64,000 nucleotides of DNA from Silurus meridionalis (lineage: Eukaryota; Chordata; Actinopteri; Siluriformes; Siluridae). The position numbers and the translations under genes are program-made. Below the pieces are notes generated by a model. That model was not told the origin of the DNA. It made no database searches and was given only the letters and a program-made list of their open reading frames with translations. Location of the stretch: positions 14,016,389 to 14,080,388 of the forward strand of contig NC_060896.1 in assembly GCF_014805685.1 (NCBI RefSeq), given 5' to 3'. The first letter of the stretch is position 1, and each line of letters opens with the position of its first letter. Positions 1 to 13,362 of this stretch are shown piece by piece.

Positions 1-2188
1 AGAGGGTCTTTTCCTGTCGTGTTATTTTCTTATGAGGAAGAATCTCAGGAGAAACACACACACATCTGAGAAGTCGAACAACCCCTATGACACCCTGCCA
101 AGAACGTGAATCCCATTTGACATTTCTCATTCACCCAGCTTGCCCAAAATAGTGAGCACATTGTTTATTAAGCTCCTGTCAGCCTGGTGGGGCATCCAAA
201 TTTAGAACGGAAATGACTGCTCCATGAGAAAATAGTATTTGTTTCTCGTATCACTGCACGGCCGTGCTCGGAAGCCAGGGAGTTGTATGTCCCCTTTGTT
301 TCATCCTTGGATTTTTTTTTGTTCTCTTTTTCTCTTCCTGCTGCCAGAGAGGAGGAGGAGGGCTGGATTGGCATAAACACAAAGACTAATTTGTTTGTTG
401 GTAAAGAGAAACTCTGCTTCTCGGTTCCTGTTGGATTCATTAATGAAATCAGTCTAGCATTACATGAATGAAACGGTTCAGGAAGAGTATCTGTTGATCT
501 GTGCATACAACTAATTAATCGAAACAATTCAGCTCCAACACATAAAATACCAATTATTCTCTTATATACACTTTTATATAGACATTTAACAAAATGTCTG
601 TATTGGCAGTACTGTGCAACCTGCCTGGAGCCAACTGACACAGCCATGTGCCCACCAGTTGACCTCTGCTGTAAATCCAACAGGGATCTGAGACCTGTTT
701 CCTAGCTCCAATTCCAGTCCCATTCCTGTTATGGAGATCCAGCTCTTCCGTAAACACACGCTCAGTGAGAAATACATCTAATGCCCTGTTCCCCTGGTCC
801 GGCCCACAAGGACTGCATTGAACTCAAAGTAGACAAAGTCTTTGCAGTTTTCAAAATATCTGACTATTGTATACCAATTATTTAGTATATTATTATTTCT
901 GTTTGACATGTTAAGAGTGATGGGAAAAAATACTATCCAGAAACAAACATAACTTTTTTCCAATCCCTCAAATTCTTAAGACCTGTCAAAAGTCCCCACT
1001 TTGTCATTTTAAAATGACTTAAATAAATAAATAACTGATAATTGTATAGGTATTTTTCAATAATCATTCATAATGTTTAGATATTTATAAAATGTGCCTT
1101 TGATTATAAAGCTGTAGATTGTCGGTGTCTGAATGGTAACTCTACTAAACTTTTTGGTATTGCGCGGAGTTCCTGATTTATTTGTTTGAACTTATTTGAG
1201 GTAATGGGAACAGACTAAAAACTGATCTCAAGCAATGTCTCATCAATGTTTATTTCTCGCCAGTAAGCACACATCTGGACATAAATATTATATAAATCAT
1301 TTAATTTTGAAACCACAAACTTCACATCCTTTTTTTTTTACCCAGGCTCAGGAACTCAGAACAGGCTTACAAAAAAATACCAATTTTAATTAAATACTGT
1401 ATATATTATGTACTTTAATATGACAATATTCCAATTCTTGAAATCCAATAAGCTGAACATAAAAATCCTCTTGCTTCTCTTACATACTGGCTTTGGGACC
1501 AGATCTCAATGTGAAATCTCAAATCTTATTAAAAAAAAAAGTTCAAATGCATATTAACCCATGATTCTAATGAAATTTGAAGGTTATATTCAAAGGTTTT
1601 GGCATAAGACCATGAGATCTGAACTTAATAGGTGTCAATTCATGGAGATTTTTATATTCGGATAATTGGCCTAAAAGAATATAACATTAAGGTACTTGGA
1701 TAAAAATGTATTGATATATTTGCATTATTCAAATCTTTTTGTAAGCCTGTTCACCTCCTTGAGTTTCTGGGCCCCATAGACTTTAGAAACACACTGTAAT
1801 GAAAAATAAAAGGTCTGCCAAGATGCGAAGAATTCTATATGGGAGTTAATTGCACAGGTGTGTTCATAAGAAATAAAATTGAAATCTAACCTTCCCTCTG
1901 TGTTACTTAGATCAGCCAATAGTCACTACCTCCTCATTATGGGTGCAAGCACTGAGATACAGTAACTTCGATATCACAGACTATATACTCTGACATTTGC
2001 AAAAGGTCTTTTGGCTGTGAAAAACGTAAACAAACGTTTGAGCTCACAATTTTCTGACTTAAACCACTTAGCCTACACTTGCTTTGATTTGCTTTTACTG
2101 ACTCAAGAACCTTTACATTTGAAATAACTCAGATCAAAAGGTTTTTATGTGCTTTTTAACCATAGTGTGTGAATTTACATGCTTTATT

Positions 2189-2190
<2 letters not shown>

Positions 2191-2260
<70 letters not shown>

Positions 2261-2262
2261 TA
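2191..2262. repeat. (AC)n followed by (AT)n microsatellite
   Basis: About 46 bp of AC dinucleotides run straight into about 26 bp of AT dinucleotides. Such compound tracts are usually length-variable between individuals. It lies in the putative igf1r intron. Confidence 0.97.
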
Positions 2263-5200
2263 GACAGGGTGTCATGTTAATCAAAAAAGTCACTAAAGTA
2301 TAAAACATAAAAATTGATTTAGCAATTTTCAGATGTTGACAAAAAGAGAATCATTTATACCATTCTCCTGCACAAACATTAGATATCCCAGGATATTTTG
2401 TGTTTTGGGGTATTTAACTGTGAATCAGTTCACTGTGCACTCAATCAATCTATATAGAGATATGCGATGTGGATATAAGATATCTCAGGTCGATAGAAAC
2501 GTGTCCATCGATAGATTTTTTTCACTATAGTCAAAAGCCAACTTGTCATTAGGTCAGAGCTTCACTATAAACAAACTTGTGTTAATTGGATTCCTGACAC
2601 CAGAAGCTGAATAGAGAATTTTAATCTACTTTTTTATATATTTTTGTAATTTATATTGCTCTCGTTTTAATCGTGTTGTTTTTTCTGGTCTCTCATTTGC
2701 ATTGCATTCTTATTTTCATCAGTTCTGTTCAATGTCACTTCCAAATAAAAATAGAAAAGAGATAATGTGTTTCACTAGTATTGTTTTACACACTTATCAA
2801 AAAGCAGTCATTTTGTATAGATATATATTTAAGATAAATGTCTGACATTAAAATTATTTTAGAGCTTTACCATTTTTAGTAAACCCTCACACCATGGAAT
2901 TTTCTGAACTTGAGAAGTATGTGAAAACAGCATTTCCTGAATTCGACACCATTGAAAGCAGTGATAACGTCACAGCAGGGAAATCAATCTTTTTTTGTAA
3001 GATACATGAGATAAGATGCACAGCATGCAACAGTAAGTCCACACCCTCTCACACTCTTTTACTTCGCTCATTAGCAACACGAAGCTGCAGGAAATCTAAT
3101 CGTGGCATCGAAAGGCTGCGCGTAGTGTCGTCCATTAGATAAGTCTAGAGTCCACAGTGCTTCAGAAAAAGCAAACAGAAAGCCGGGCGTCTCTTCTTCT
3201 CAGCATGCTATTCACACCGCTGAGCAAACAGACATATCGGAAATCCAACATCCACTGTTTGTGTTTGATAACCTGACCCTGGCCTTCCACAGGAATCTCT
3301 AAAGCAGGGGAGGCTACGAGGGTCTCCTTTGTGTGATCAAGCCATAGTGCACCTGAGCAAACACGGCTGTTATGAAATGGTTCACAAGTACTTCCCAGGT
3401 GCTCAGGAGGAATGTTAGCGGAAATTCACAATTTCAACTCATCATGACTGTTTTGCTCCAATGAAAAATTTTCCCTGCATGCCGAAAGGTTTTTATTTAT
3501 CAAGGGACTGTTGTTTAGTAGTAGTAACCCATGGTTAGATTTAGTTTGGCACTCATTAAGGTGATTAGACTTGCCCTGTACTGTTGAGGTGCTTTCACAT
3601 GTGTACTGTAATCCATCTGAATTAAAAGGCTATATATTTTCCCTCTTGATGCCCTTCATTTAGGCAGGTGAGTATCACACTCCAGTGCACACCACAGTCT
3701 GAGGTGGACTCAGTCCGGTTCCAAGTAAACTCTAATATGTTTTGATTGTAGTAATAAAAAGATTTGACTCTGAATCGACCCAACTGCAGGAAGTAAACCC
3801 AACCCAAACACACATTTTATTCTAGATACAAGCTCCTAAACTAACCCTTTAGATGGAAACTAAGCCAAAGAACACATTCTGATTATTCAAGCCAATAAAA
3901 AACATGAAATAAAAACAGCATGCGATACATAAAAGTTTGTCAAATTTATATTTTTTTGTTAGAACCAACTGTTGATTTTTGTGATTTGTGGTCCATATGT
4001 GGGAAAGTTTTTTTTTTATCACTATATTTCTGACTAATGGATAAATTCGTTTTCTGAGTATGTTTTCAGACTTTTTTCCTTTAGCCAATGTTTTTTTTTT
4101 ATCCTTTTGCTTTATTTTTATTGTGTTCAATGGGTTGATTTTTAACACCAAATTAAACCGAATAGCAAGTAAACCAAAATTAGGAATTTCACTCTGATGA
4201 CAAAGTTGGCAAAAGGTCTGATATGAGTAAAAGTACCCTAAGAGACAGTGAGACAGCCAACTGAACCAATTTAGCCGTTTATAAGCAAAAAATTAGATAA
4301 TAGGCTTACTTAATTAATTCAAAATATGAAAAAATAACTAATAATTAGGCACTGTCCCAATAAAAAATAAAAAAAATTATAAAAGAATAAATGAATCAAT
4401 AATTAATTAATTAATCAGTAGCTGTTAATAGTAATATCACAGTATCCGATGATACTGGTAGCATTTATTAGCAGGTAACTTGTTTACAAGAGAACACAAC
4501 TGCCTTTTTCTGGCCTCCTTCTGTCTATTAATGTTAAGTGAGCTGAAATGTTTTTATGTAACAATAAATCTGAATTTGTGTCCATCGCTAGTCAGTTATT
4601 CAAGTCTGTGCATTTCTTGTTGAATAATAAAAGCAGCAACGTTTACCGTCCATTTAATTCAATTACAGAAAATGTTTTGCACTGGACTGCTCCCAAGAGA
4701 TGATGGGATCGAGCAAACACCACTCTCACGTGGAGAGGCACGAAAGCAAGACTCTGGCTTCCCCCCAAAAGAGCTTGCACCTGCCACCTCAACTGTGCTT
4801 AATCCTCCCCACATGCTGGAAGTCATCTGACCACTGGTCTTGTGCTACACTTCCCTTCTGTGGCCCTCACATCAAAAGTATGAGCTCATGTGTCAGAGTC
4901 CGGCTACAAACAACACCAGCTTTACTTCTTCCTGATCCCCTGCTAGGTCTGCATGAACTCTGTCGCTGGAGGACAGACTAGACATCACACAAACCTGTCG
5001 CTTAAACCTTATGCTCTGTGTTTACTTGGGAAATATGGCTGCAGTGCTTCCTTACAGAGAAAAGCACAAATGGTCAAAAATATATTTTACAATTTGTAAA
5101 AAAAAAACGTTACTTTAAACAAACGACAAGAACATATTTTGACACATTAAACACTAATATACATTTTCTGTTCCAAAAATATATATCAGAATTATGTCAG

Positions 5201-5689
5201 TGTGTTTGGTGTTTCTTTTCAATTTAAATTTTCTGGTGTTTATTTAAATCTTCTATCATTTGCAATTTTTTTTTAGGTTCACATTTCAATTTGCCGTTCA
5301 TTTCAGTCCTTTGACTCTTTTTATTTGCCATTTTCATAAGGACTGAAAATGAAAAGTTCAAATGAAAATTAAAATACAAAACAAACACGGAAAAGTCAAC
5401 TGCTGAAACAAATAGGAAAGTTTATGGAAACTATGTTAATGTAACATTTTCATTGAATTCAAGCTGAAATTATAGTATATAATACTGATAATAAATATAT
5501 AAATACCCTTTTAACATTTTTTTCGTGGTTTTTTTTCATTATTATTATATTATTTATTATATTTTATTCAGTTACAAAATATAGACTGATAGTGTAAATT
5601 CTATTCATTTGCAAAGAACTTACTCTATATATTGTAACCAAATAACAGTGCACATAACATACATGCAAAGGCATTTGGCTTATTTAGAG

Positions 5690-5835
5690 CAAATTACAAT
5701 ATTCTCATTTAACTTTTGGGGTTAAGGGCCTTGCTCAGGGGCCCAGAAGTGTCAGCTTGGTGTGGCTGGGATTTAAAGTCATGACCTTCGGATCCAAAGT
5801 CCAACACCTTAAACACTAACACTAAGCTACCACAA
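5690..5835. repeat. Dispersed fish repeat (SINE/MITE-like fragment)
   Basis: The segment has the wording of a widespread fish repeat: a gggccttgctcaggggccc core followed by a stretch resembling gacctt-ggat-ccaa and a tail near caccttaaacactaac. It has no coding capacity. I recognise the family by its sequence style but cannot give its library name. Confidence 0.55.
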
Positions 5836-6533
5836 TTACTTAGAATTTGAGGTGAATGAAAAGCTGTTCAAGGGCAAAGCAATTAACACATTTCCTATTC
5901 CCTTTCAACACATTCACCCTCCTCCAGGTTACAAAATTCTCTTTTATCTTCACATGAGAATCTTATCAGCTTGACTAGCATTTCCATCTAGCTTGCTTGC
6001 TAAAAGTTTAGAAATTTATGATGGGGTGAATCTTATTCAGTCAATAAATCACCGATAGGATGCAATATGATTGGTTAGCATGCATCTGTGCTTATTCGGT
6101 GCACATGAATACCCTCTATCAAAGTTAAAATGATTGTGGGAACTGGCAAGCCAAGTGTTATTGACTTTTTATAAATCTAACCCAGTTCACCCAGTCATGC
6201 TTTATAAACAATCAATATGTTTGTAATGTAATTTGCTGAAATAATACACATAAGTACTTTTGAAAACAGTTAGCTCGATTTCTACGAGAATTCCACTTGA
6301 GATTCAGGCAGAAAAAAATGATTACTTATTACTTTCAAGATCTCTTGATATTCAAGAACACACTTTTTTATATATATAAACTGACAGGTAGTTTTACAAA
6401 ATGTTGAAAATGTTCAGTATGCCACTAATGTCACATTCATTTGACCAAACCAAGTCATTGCATAAATGTAACTTTGAACTTCGAGCACTGATTATCAGGC
6501 TGTATCTATGATCGTTTCCATGCCTTAAATATA

Positions 6534-7079
6534 CAGTACAGACCAAAAGTTTGGACACACCTTCTCATTCAAAGAGTTTTCTTTATTTTCATGACTATGA
6601 AAATTGTAGAGTCACACTGAAGGCATCAAGGGCTATTTGACCAAGAAGGAGAGTGATGGGGTGCAGATGACCTGGCCTCCACAGTCACCGGACCTGAACC
6701 CAATCGAGATGGTTTAGGGGTGAGCTGGACCGCAGAGTGAGGGCAAAAGGGCCAACAAGTGCCAAGCATCTCACGGGGAACTCCTTCAAGAACTCCTTCA
6801 AGACCATTTCAGGTGACTACCTCTTGAAGCTCATCAAGAGAATGCCAAGAGTGTGCAAAGCAGTAATCAAAGCAAAAGGTGGCTACTTTGAAGAACCTAG
6901 AATATGACATTTTTCAGTTGTTTCACACTTTTTTGTTATGTATATAATTCCATATATAATTCCACATGTGTTAATTCATAGTTTTGATGCCTTCAGTGTG
7001 AATCTACAATTTTCATAGTCATGAAAATAAAGAAAACTCTTTGAATGAGAAGGTGTGTCCAAACTTTTGGTCTGTACTG
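6534..7079 (+). mobile_element. Tc1/mariner relic with TIRs and transposase C-terminus
   Basis: Inverted ends of roughly 95 bp (cagtacagaccaaaagtttg at the left, its complement ending at 7079) are flanked by TA on both sides, as expected for Tc1/mariner insertion. The interior, read on the plus strand, encodes a degraded end of a DDE transposase: the SPDLNPIE motif with the second catalytic Asp and the Glu, then a stop, then a tail like RMPRVCKAVIKAKGGYF. The N-terminal DNA-binding part is missing, so the copy is non-autonomous. A foldback derivative of the same family lies at 60952-61363. Confidence 0.88.
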
Positions 7080-7499
7080 TATATGTACGAAACAGTTCAC
7101 CACTTCTATAGGCAGCAAATATAACAGTAAGTCAGCCTGTAAAAATAAAGCCTGTCTCCACAGTCAGCTATGCTGCACTATAGAAAACAATGAGATGTGA
7201 GGAGTGGTTTATTTTGGCCCATTAGGCTAAATGACTCTCCTTGTATTTGATGGTGTATGTGTGGCTCCTAGATTACTTACAAGTGGATAATATGATTTCC
7301 TTGTTTAAACTAAAAGCCGTAAAGCTCATCTAGTTGCTCGGCAGAGATGCTCTGCCCGCTGCAACTGCTTTGAAGGCACAAACTAGCACAGTGACACAGA
7401 TTTGATGACTCACACGCTGCCCTGTTATGCAGGCAGAGCAAGTACAAATGCTCCCCCATGTCCCACCCTTACTGGTACCCCTTCAGCAGAGGAGGAATG

Positions 7500-7507
<8 letters not shown>

Positions 7508-7536
<29 letters not shown>
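7508..7536. repeat. (GA)n microsatellite
   Basis: An uninterrupted run of GA dinucleotides. The overlapping open frames on both strands are repeat translations, not genes. Confidence 0.95.
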
Positions 7537-7540
<4 letters not shown>

Positions 7541-9609
7541 TGTGTCTGACAGTCTGGCCAATGCAGAGTGTGTGAGTCATAAGAGCAGAGGCCCACACTG
7601 TCTCAGTCACGAGCAGCAAAAACAGAACGAGAGAACTGCCCAGAACTGCAGAGCTCAAGGTAGACAAAAGGTCTTGAGAAAAAGGAAAAAAAAACACTCT
7701 GCCTTCAGAATATCACTTTGGTGACAGCCATTTCTGCCCATTTTTTTAGCCGCAATGGCTACAGAATTAACCATAGCACATGACTGCCGGTATGGCATTT
7801 TAGAACCCAGTGATTAGACAATCTGAAATAAGTGTCCAGCAGAACAGATACAAGTTCTCGATCTCGCCTCTCATCCACTGATCCACTCGAGTTCAAAATT
7901 CCAGCTAAGAAGTCACAGCGGCAAACTAATGACTAATCCTGAAGCACAGCAGAAAGATTTTATCTTTAAATACTGTGTGTGTCAGAGTCTGACAGCAGCC
8001 TGGGTGCCGACTCACACGTTAAGCAGCCCGGCAGGCCAGAGACCACCTGCGTGAACGGCAAAGACCAGCAAAACAGTCCACACACTCCCCACTCTTATGA
8101 TCAACAAAACCCTGTCTGTTTCCCCTGGCCATGTATTTTTACATGTTCTATTTTAAAATCCCTGAGTTTCTCCACTGCCTCTTGCTTGATGAACCGTAGA
8201 TGCTTGTTTGCCATACAGTTGGGGGAAAAAAGGCATGGAAAGTTCGCTGCGGTTTAACTTGAAAGGGGCTAAATTACATTTTATTAGTCTGACCAGATTA
8301 TTAAAATGAACAGTACGAAAAAGTTTATGAGACCAATGAGGACTTTCTAATGGCACATAGCCATTAATTGAGCAGTGAATATTTCAAGGCAGATTTTTCA
8401 CTCTACATGATTATGAATATCTGGAGGAAGAGAGACTATATTCGAATATTGAAAAATTCACTGATTAAATTCACTAAAAAGAATTTTAAAAACACTTAAC
8501 AGCTCTTGTAAACTTTTCTAAAGAAAATACAATTTTGTTGTCAATAATATATGTAACAATTCAAGCGTATAGCTAAGCTGTTGAGGGCCCAAGACCAACA
8601 GTTCTCTGATAATTATTGGACATGAAATCACTTCCTATAACTGAATCCTTCCTATAACTGAATCCTTCCTGTAACTGAATTCCCAATAAGCAATAAAAAA
8701 GGTTATTCTTAAAATTACTTTAAATTACTCTTAAATAATTTTCAGACAAATAGAACAGATATTCTTTCTGTTTAGGTTTGAGGGAAAATATGCAGTTAAT
8801 GCAGTTTATAACAGCAAAGTGCTTTCATAACCTGCTTGTCCTTCCTGTAGTCTAATAAATCAAACCAGATATGTGTACTGATTAAAGCCATTCTGTACAG
8901 AAATATTTCTGTGTTCATTCATAGGCTTGAATGTAGATGTGATATGACTAAGAGCGCATTTTAAAAATGGAAAAAAAACAGAAATGGCATTAATTCAACA
9001 TGTATTATCGATTAATAATCGATAATAAATATTCATTATATTAATAATAAATAATAAACAATAAAATACAAACTTTCAATTTGAAAAGTGTGTGCATTTA
9101 AATACAGTGCACCTGAGTGTCTGGCATAAACATCGCAAACATCGCAGCATAGTTTATTCAATACCTAACTTTGTTTTTGAATCAGTTGCAAACACATATA
9201 TGGTTTTATTGTCTGGAAGCAAAACAACTTCCCCAAAACACACACCTTTCTGCAATAATTAAAAAAAAATCCACCATAAGCTCACAAACAGACTATCACA
9301 TTTCAAAAGATGAAACTGTGAAATTAAAGTAATCCAATACTGGCGCATGTGTGGTCTATTTTTTGCAGAATATTTACAGTGTCTAAAGCTGTCTCACTAA
9401 GATGAATGCTCTTAGCTTCCAGGATATTATTTTTCTTTTCAATGTAGAAAAACAGTTTTGCTGGTTCTTTACATGTGGCATTCTTATCTACACTGGTTTA
9501 AAACTATTTTAAAGGTATAACCACAAACATTTTTTAACTTTGAATTTAGGCAGCATTAACATGCGACAAGTGAGTTTCTAGCAAGGTTCTTTCAAACTTG
9601 ATTATTTCA

Positions 9610-9830
9610 TCACCAGCAGCTGTTTTATCAAGGTCAGGGGGTCACAGTGGATCCTGAACCCATATTTGGAACACAAGGTGAGAGGCGGGAATACACTGAG
9701 AATGAAACACCAGGTCTTTGCCAGGCGCCAGACATGCACATTCAAACTCTTTTACACCTAGAGGCAATTTTGAGTAGCCATTCCAACTTGGGGCATGTTT
9801 CTGAGCACTAAAACTACACACAAGTGGAAA
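9610..9830. repeat. Dispersed fish repeat fragment
   Basis: The segment contains the phrases ggtcacagtggatcctgaac, gaggcgggaatacactgag and cacctagaggcaatttt, a familiar high-copy fish repeat that specifies no protein here. Family assignment is from memory of its sequence. Confidence 0.55.
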
Positions 9831-10838
9831 CCTGTATGAGTTAGAAATTATGGTATGAAAGACCTTGACAGCACTGCAGTTTTCATTAGCCAGTTTGTTT
9901 AGTCTGCTTTATTTTTTTGGTCCTTCGAACGTTCTATAACTGAAGACAGTATTAAATTATATAAAAAGTGATATAACCCAAAACAACTAAAAGTTATTCT
10001 TACCAAAATATTTAAACATTTTGGTTTAGGCTGAAGGCCAAATCACATGGCATAAAGCAGCAAACAAAAACAACAGCAACATTTTCCAGCACAACAAATC
10101 ATTTGGAGACACAGCGATCCAGCCTACTTAACCTGATGAAGTGAAGCACAACCCACTTAAAACTGTCTTTGCAATGCAAAACTTCTCCTCGACAAAAACT
10201 CACTACAAGACTGCGTGGTTTCTCCTGTAAATACTTTATTGCCAGGAATTACAAAAAAATATATATACTTTATATGTTCTGCTGATATTCCTTCATAGAC
10301 CACACCTTCCAGAAAAACACCTTTATTTCTCCCATTATACACAAAAGCACTGGTGTGTCCAGCAGTTGCTTGTCCCCTTGCAAAAGGCTTCTCAGCTCCA
10401 TGGTACATGGTTTGCCTGCTCCTGCTCCACCTTATCTCACGAACATTTGCTCTTCAGTTGTAAAAAGACCATGAAGCTCTGCAGGTTAAAGGGTCTCCAG
10501 GAATGGTGATGAAAACCCCAGGTGTGAAGCAGCGAGAGCACAGGTGTGTTAGAAAGCTTGCCATAAGATTGTATTGTGGATTGCCTAGATTTCCTACAAC
10601 TGTTGTTGTTTTTTCGACAACAATCAACGCAATACAGAGGAACTGAATTGGCCAAAATGGGATGCACCATCAGCAGAGGAATACCTGCATCCCACCACCA
10701 GGCCTAGCCAAAACACTCAACCACACTCCACGTGCATCGGGGGCACTTTGGAAAGACCACGTTAGGGGTTATCAAATATATAGCGTATATGTTTTAGTGA
10801 GAATAATAACCGCTGGAAAAGATGAAACACACACTTAC

Positions 10839-10938
10839 TCTCTCCGATCTGTCCGCTGGCGGTCTGGCGCATCGTGCCCACACACAGCACCAGACCCCAG
10901 AAGAAGGTCGAAATATTTCTTGTTGTTCCTGATCTCAT
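10839..10938 (-). CDS. igf1r: Insulin-like growth factor 1 receptor, exon 1 (signal peptide), partial gene
   Basis: The gene product is a receptor tyrosine kinase of the plasma membrane that binds IGF1 and IGF2; only its first coding exon is here. On the minus strand, ATG at 10938 opens MRSGTTRNISTFFWGLVLCV, continuing to ...TASGQIGE, a typical hydrophobic signal peptide. It resembles the start of human IGF1R (M-K-S-G... W-G-L... T-S-G-E). The exon ends in a strong donor, gag-a|gtaagt, after 100 coding nucleotides, leaving phase 1, the phase used by INSR/IGF1R exon 1, where the next residues should be ICGP. The nearest gene to the right is fam169b, which also adjoins IGF1R in human 15q26.3. 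Exon 2 and the rest lie beyond the left edge. It could instead be another secreted or membrane protein, but phase plus synteny make igf1r the best call. Confidence 0.75.
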
Positions 10939-11919
10939 TCCTGTCGCATTTAACGGGTTTCTGAACAACAGAAAGACCTTGTTCCACATGAATAAATAAA
11001 TAGATAATCTTAAAAAAAAACAGTACACATTTAAAGAAGAAAACAGCTCCGATCTCCGTCTTTTTTATATTCACTAAAGGAAAAAAAATTGTTGCAAGAT
11101 GGACAGACTTGGACAGGGGATCAAAATCTTCGTGTCGAGAACGCATTCATATCAACGAAGCCTCATTATTCCTGCCAACGCCTGGGACATCTGAACCGTC
11201 TCGAGCCGTGCATTTCACACGCACGACAATCCGCATCTTCAGCCTCCATTTCTCGGAGAGAAGGAAAAAAACCCACAGAACGCAGAGCGAGTTCACTTCA
11301 CACTCGGCAACCGGATAAAAAAAAAAGATCTATAATCTCTCATCCAACACTGAAATGCACTACTCGAAACGCACTGGGATTATTAATTTATTTGTATATG
11401 CATGTATTTATTTTTCCTCCACGGCCTAATTGCCACCGTTGTTGATAGGAAACCAGCGCGCTCAGGGTTCAGCCGAGGATCACTTGGATGGGCTATGAAT
11501 GAAAACACGTAGCCCCTCCGTTCAATGAGCTTCCCAATAGGGCCACATCCAAAATATCCGCCAGGACAAAAATGGTTTCGACCAACTGCAACTCCTCTCC
11601 TTCTCCCTCCCTCCGTCTGCGATCGCTCTCACGACCTGGATATTTTTTTTTTCTCCTCCTCCTCCTCCTCCTGCAGTAGAAATAATCCGTTTTAAACACC
11701 GAGCTTTGCGGATGATTTTTCCACGTCGACTAATAGAAACGATTTGTTGTTGTTGTTGTTATTATACTGATAGGTGCTGAAGGTCTTTGCGGCGGCACGA
11801 GCTGCACTGCAGCGGCCCAGACTCCTGTGATCTGTGTGCGCGCGCGCGCGTGCGTGCGTGTGTGTGTGCTGCTCCGAGGATCACCGCTGTAAACAACACT
11901 CGGGCTCACTCACTCTCTT

Positions 11920-11960
<41 letters not shown>
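10939..11960 (-). promoter_or_regulatory. igf1r: Probable igf1r 5' leader and promoter region
   Basis: This stretch upstream of the igf1r start is richer in GC and CpG than the flanks. It carries, in minus sense, GA-rich and GGA-repeat sequence near 11650-11675 and a mixed CG/TG tract near 11838-11870. IGF1R genes are known for a long, structured, GC-rich 5' leader, which this could be. The transcription start is not visible, no clear TATA box stands out, and the short open frames here do not look like proteins. Confidence 0.45.
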
Positions 11961-11961
<1 letters not shown>

Positions 11962-11962
11962 G
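11838..11962. repeat. (CG/TG)n then (CT)n(CA)n simple repeats
   Basis: An alternating purine-pyrimidine CG/TG tract (about 11838-11870), the type of sequence that can adopt Z-DNA, is followed by (CT)n (about 11913-11936) and (CA)n (about 11937-11961). Confidence 0.9.
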
Positions 11963-12252
11963 TACAGCGAGCAGGAAAAAACGGAATGGAGTCGACATGG
12001 CCAGTGTGGGAATCCTCCAGCACATTTACAGTCGCGCACCCCTGAGCTCCATGAACACACACTATCTCTTTCTACTGAAGTATTTCGTTCTGTCCATTTA
12101 TGTACTTCGCATCTGAATGCACATTTCAGCATTTCAGCCCACCGTCCTCAAGCATCTTCTACACCAAGAACATGGTCTATCATGGTTTACAGTGGAAACA
12201 GGAGCTCCCCTGTGGTATGGAGAAGCAAAATAATAGCTTGATACCTTAAACG

Positions 12253-12253
<1 letters not shown>

Positions 12254-12301
<48 letters not shown>
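12254..12301. repeat. (CT)n microsatellite
   Basis: An uninterrupted CT tract of about 48 bp. Overlapping frames such as a poly-RE peptide on the minus strand are artefacts of it. Confidence 0.96.
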
Positions 12302-12302
<1 letters not shown>

Positions 12303-13000
12303 ATCAGAGCCAACAGATCTGACAGAGAACAACCATTTCATTTTTAACCTGCTTCCTTGTTCTGCTTTAAGGCTTGTAAAACCTGTCAAATAAAATTTTG
12401 GACAAAAAAACAAAAACAAAAACCAGCATGTCTCTGTGTGACAGATTCGCTCATACAAGGAAACTCTTTGGGGGGTGGGGTGGGGGGATAGGGAGGGCGA
12501 GAATATATGCCGACAATGACTAAATATGAAGCTCGGAATGGTCACAATAACAAAATCATTGGTGAAAAGAGTAGCAGGAATTGCCAATAGACCTCTTGTG
12601 GCACTTTCTGCAACTTTTGCCGCATTGAATTGTTGTTGTTTTTGTTTTTGTTTTTGTTCCTTAAGGGGGGGGGGGGTGTTGGGGGGATTCACTTGTATAG
12701 GCTTGTATGTAAAGGTAAAGCATTGAATTTATCAAAATGATGTAAAATTCAACACATGTTTGAGTTCCCAGATTATTTCAACTATGTACTTGATGTCATC
12801 ACTGACTGCAACAACACAGGCTCGTGCATTATGCTAAATGCATTATATTGCTTTACAGTTTCCTGTCGAATGCTTTGTCGTTAGGACCATTAAAAGCTTA
12901 ATAGTTTATTATTTGAGCCTTGATTCATTTACCCCCAGCAGTGTAAATAAGGAAGAATAATTATGGATCTGTTTACTCCATACACTTAGTAGAGAACAGA

Positions 13001-13013
13001 AGCAGTATACCTA

Positions 13014-13075
<62 letters not shown>

Positions 13076-13092
13076 TAGGTATATAAAACTGC
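13001..13092. repeat. (AT)n-centred palindrome
   Basis: About 50 bp of AT dinucleotides are bracketed by matching arms: atacctattcat on the left and atgaataggtat on the right, with outer arms agcagt and actgct. The whole can fold into one long hairpin or cruciform. Confidence 0.9.
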
Positions 13093-13278
13093 TTTCATAT
13101 GTGAATGAGCCATAATACAAATTAGCTATAACATTATGTAGATATTCAATACTAATAATAAAAAACGAAATATGGACTCGTTCTTTACAAGCAGATGCTG
13201 AGCCAGTGCTTTTCTTTTAAACTGTGATCTGCGCCTCCCAGTGGCCCCACCTGGTATTGCAAAAATGATGCAAATTTT

Positions 13279-13284
<6 letters not shown>

Positions 13285-13356
<72 letters not shown>
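13285..13356. repeat. (AT)n microsatellite
   Basis: A pure AT dinucleotide tract of about 72 bp. The YIYIYI open frames through it on both strands are not genes. Confidence 0.97.

Positions 13357-13362
<6 letters not shown>

Larger units (their letters stand above)
1..10838 (-). other. igf1r: igf1r first intron (partial), no exon seen
   Basis: This AT-rich stretch lies downstream, in minus-strand sense, of the igf1r signal-peptide exon. IGF1R genes have a very long first intron, so it is best read as intron 1, running off the left edge. I found no open frame with family similarity on either strand. It holds a (CA)n(TA)n tract, a Tc1 relic with intact inverted ends, a (GA)n tract and two dispersed fish repeats, listed separately. 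A 17-bp unit with core cttcctataactgaatc is repeated about three times near 8632-8682. Intronic status is inferred from the exon at 10839-10938. Confidence 0.6.

Noticed and set aside
168..680. A 170-codon open frame on the minus strand
   Set aside because: It has no motif, no splice context, no family resemblance and unusual composition; it lies in the presumed igf1r intron. It looks like a chance frame.
2894..3142. Plus-strand frame starting MEFSELEKYVKTAFPEF as a gene
   Set aside because: It opens like a protein but loses sense after a poly-T stretch, has no supporting neighbours and resembles no family I know. A small exon cannot be fully excluded.
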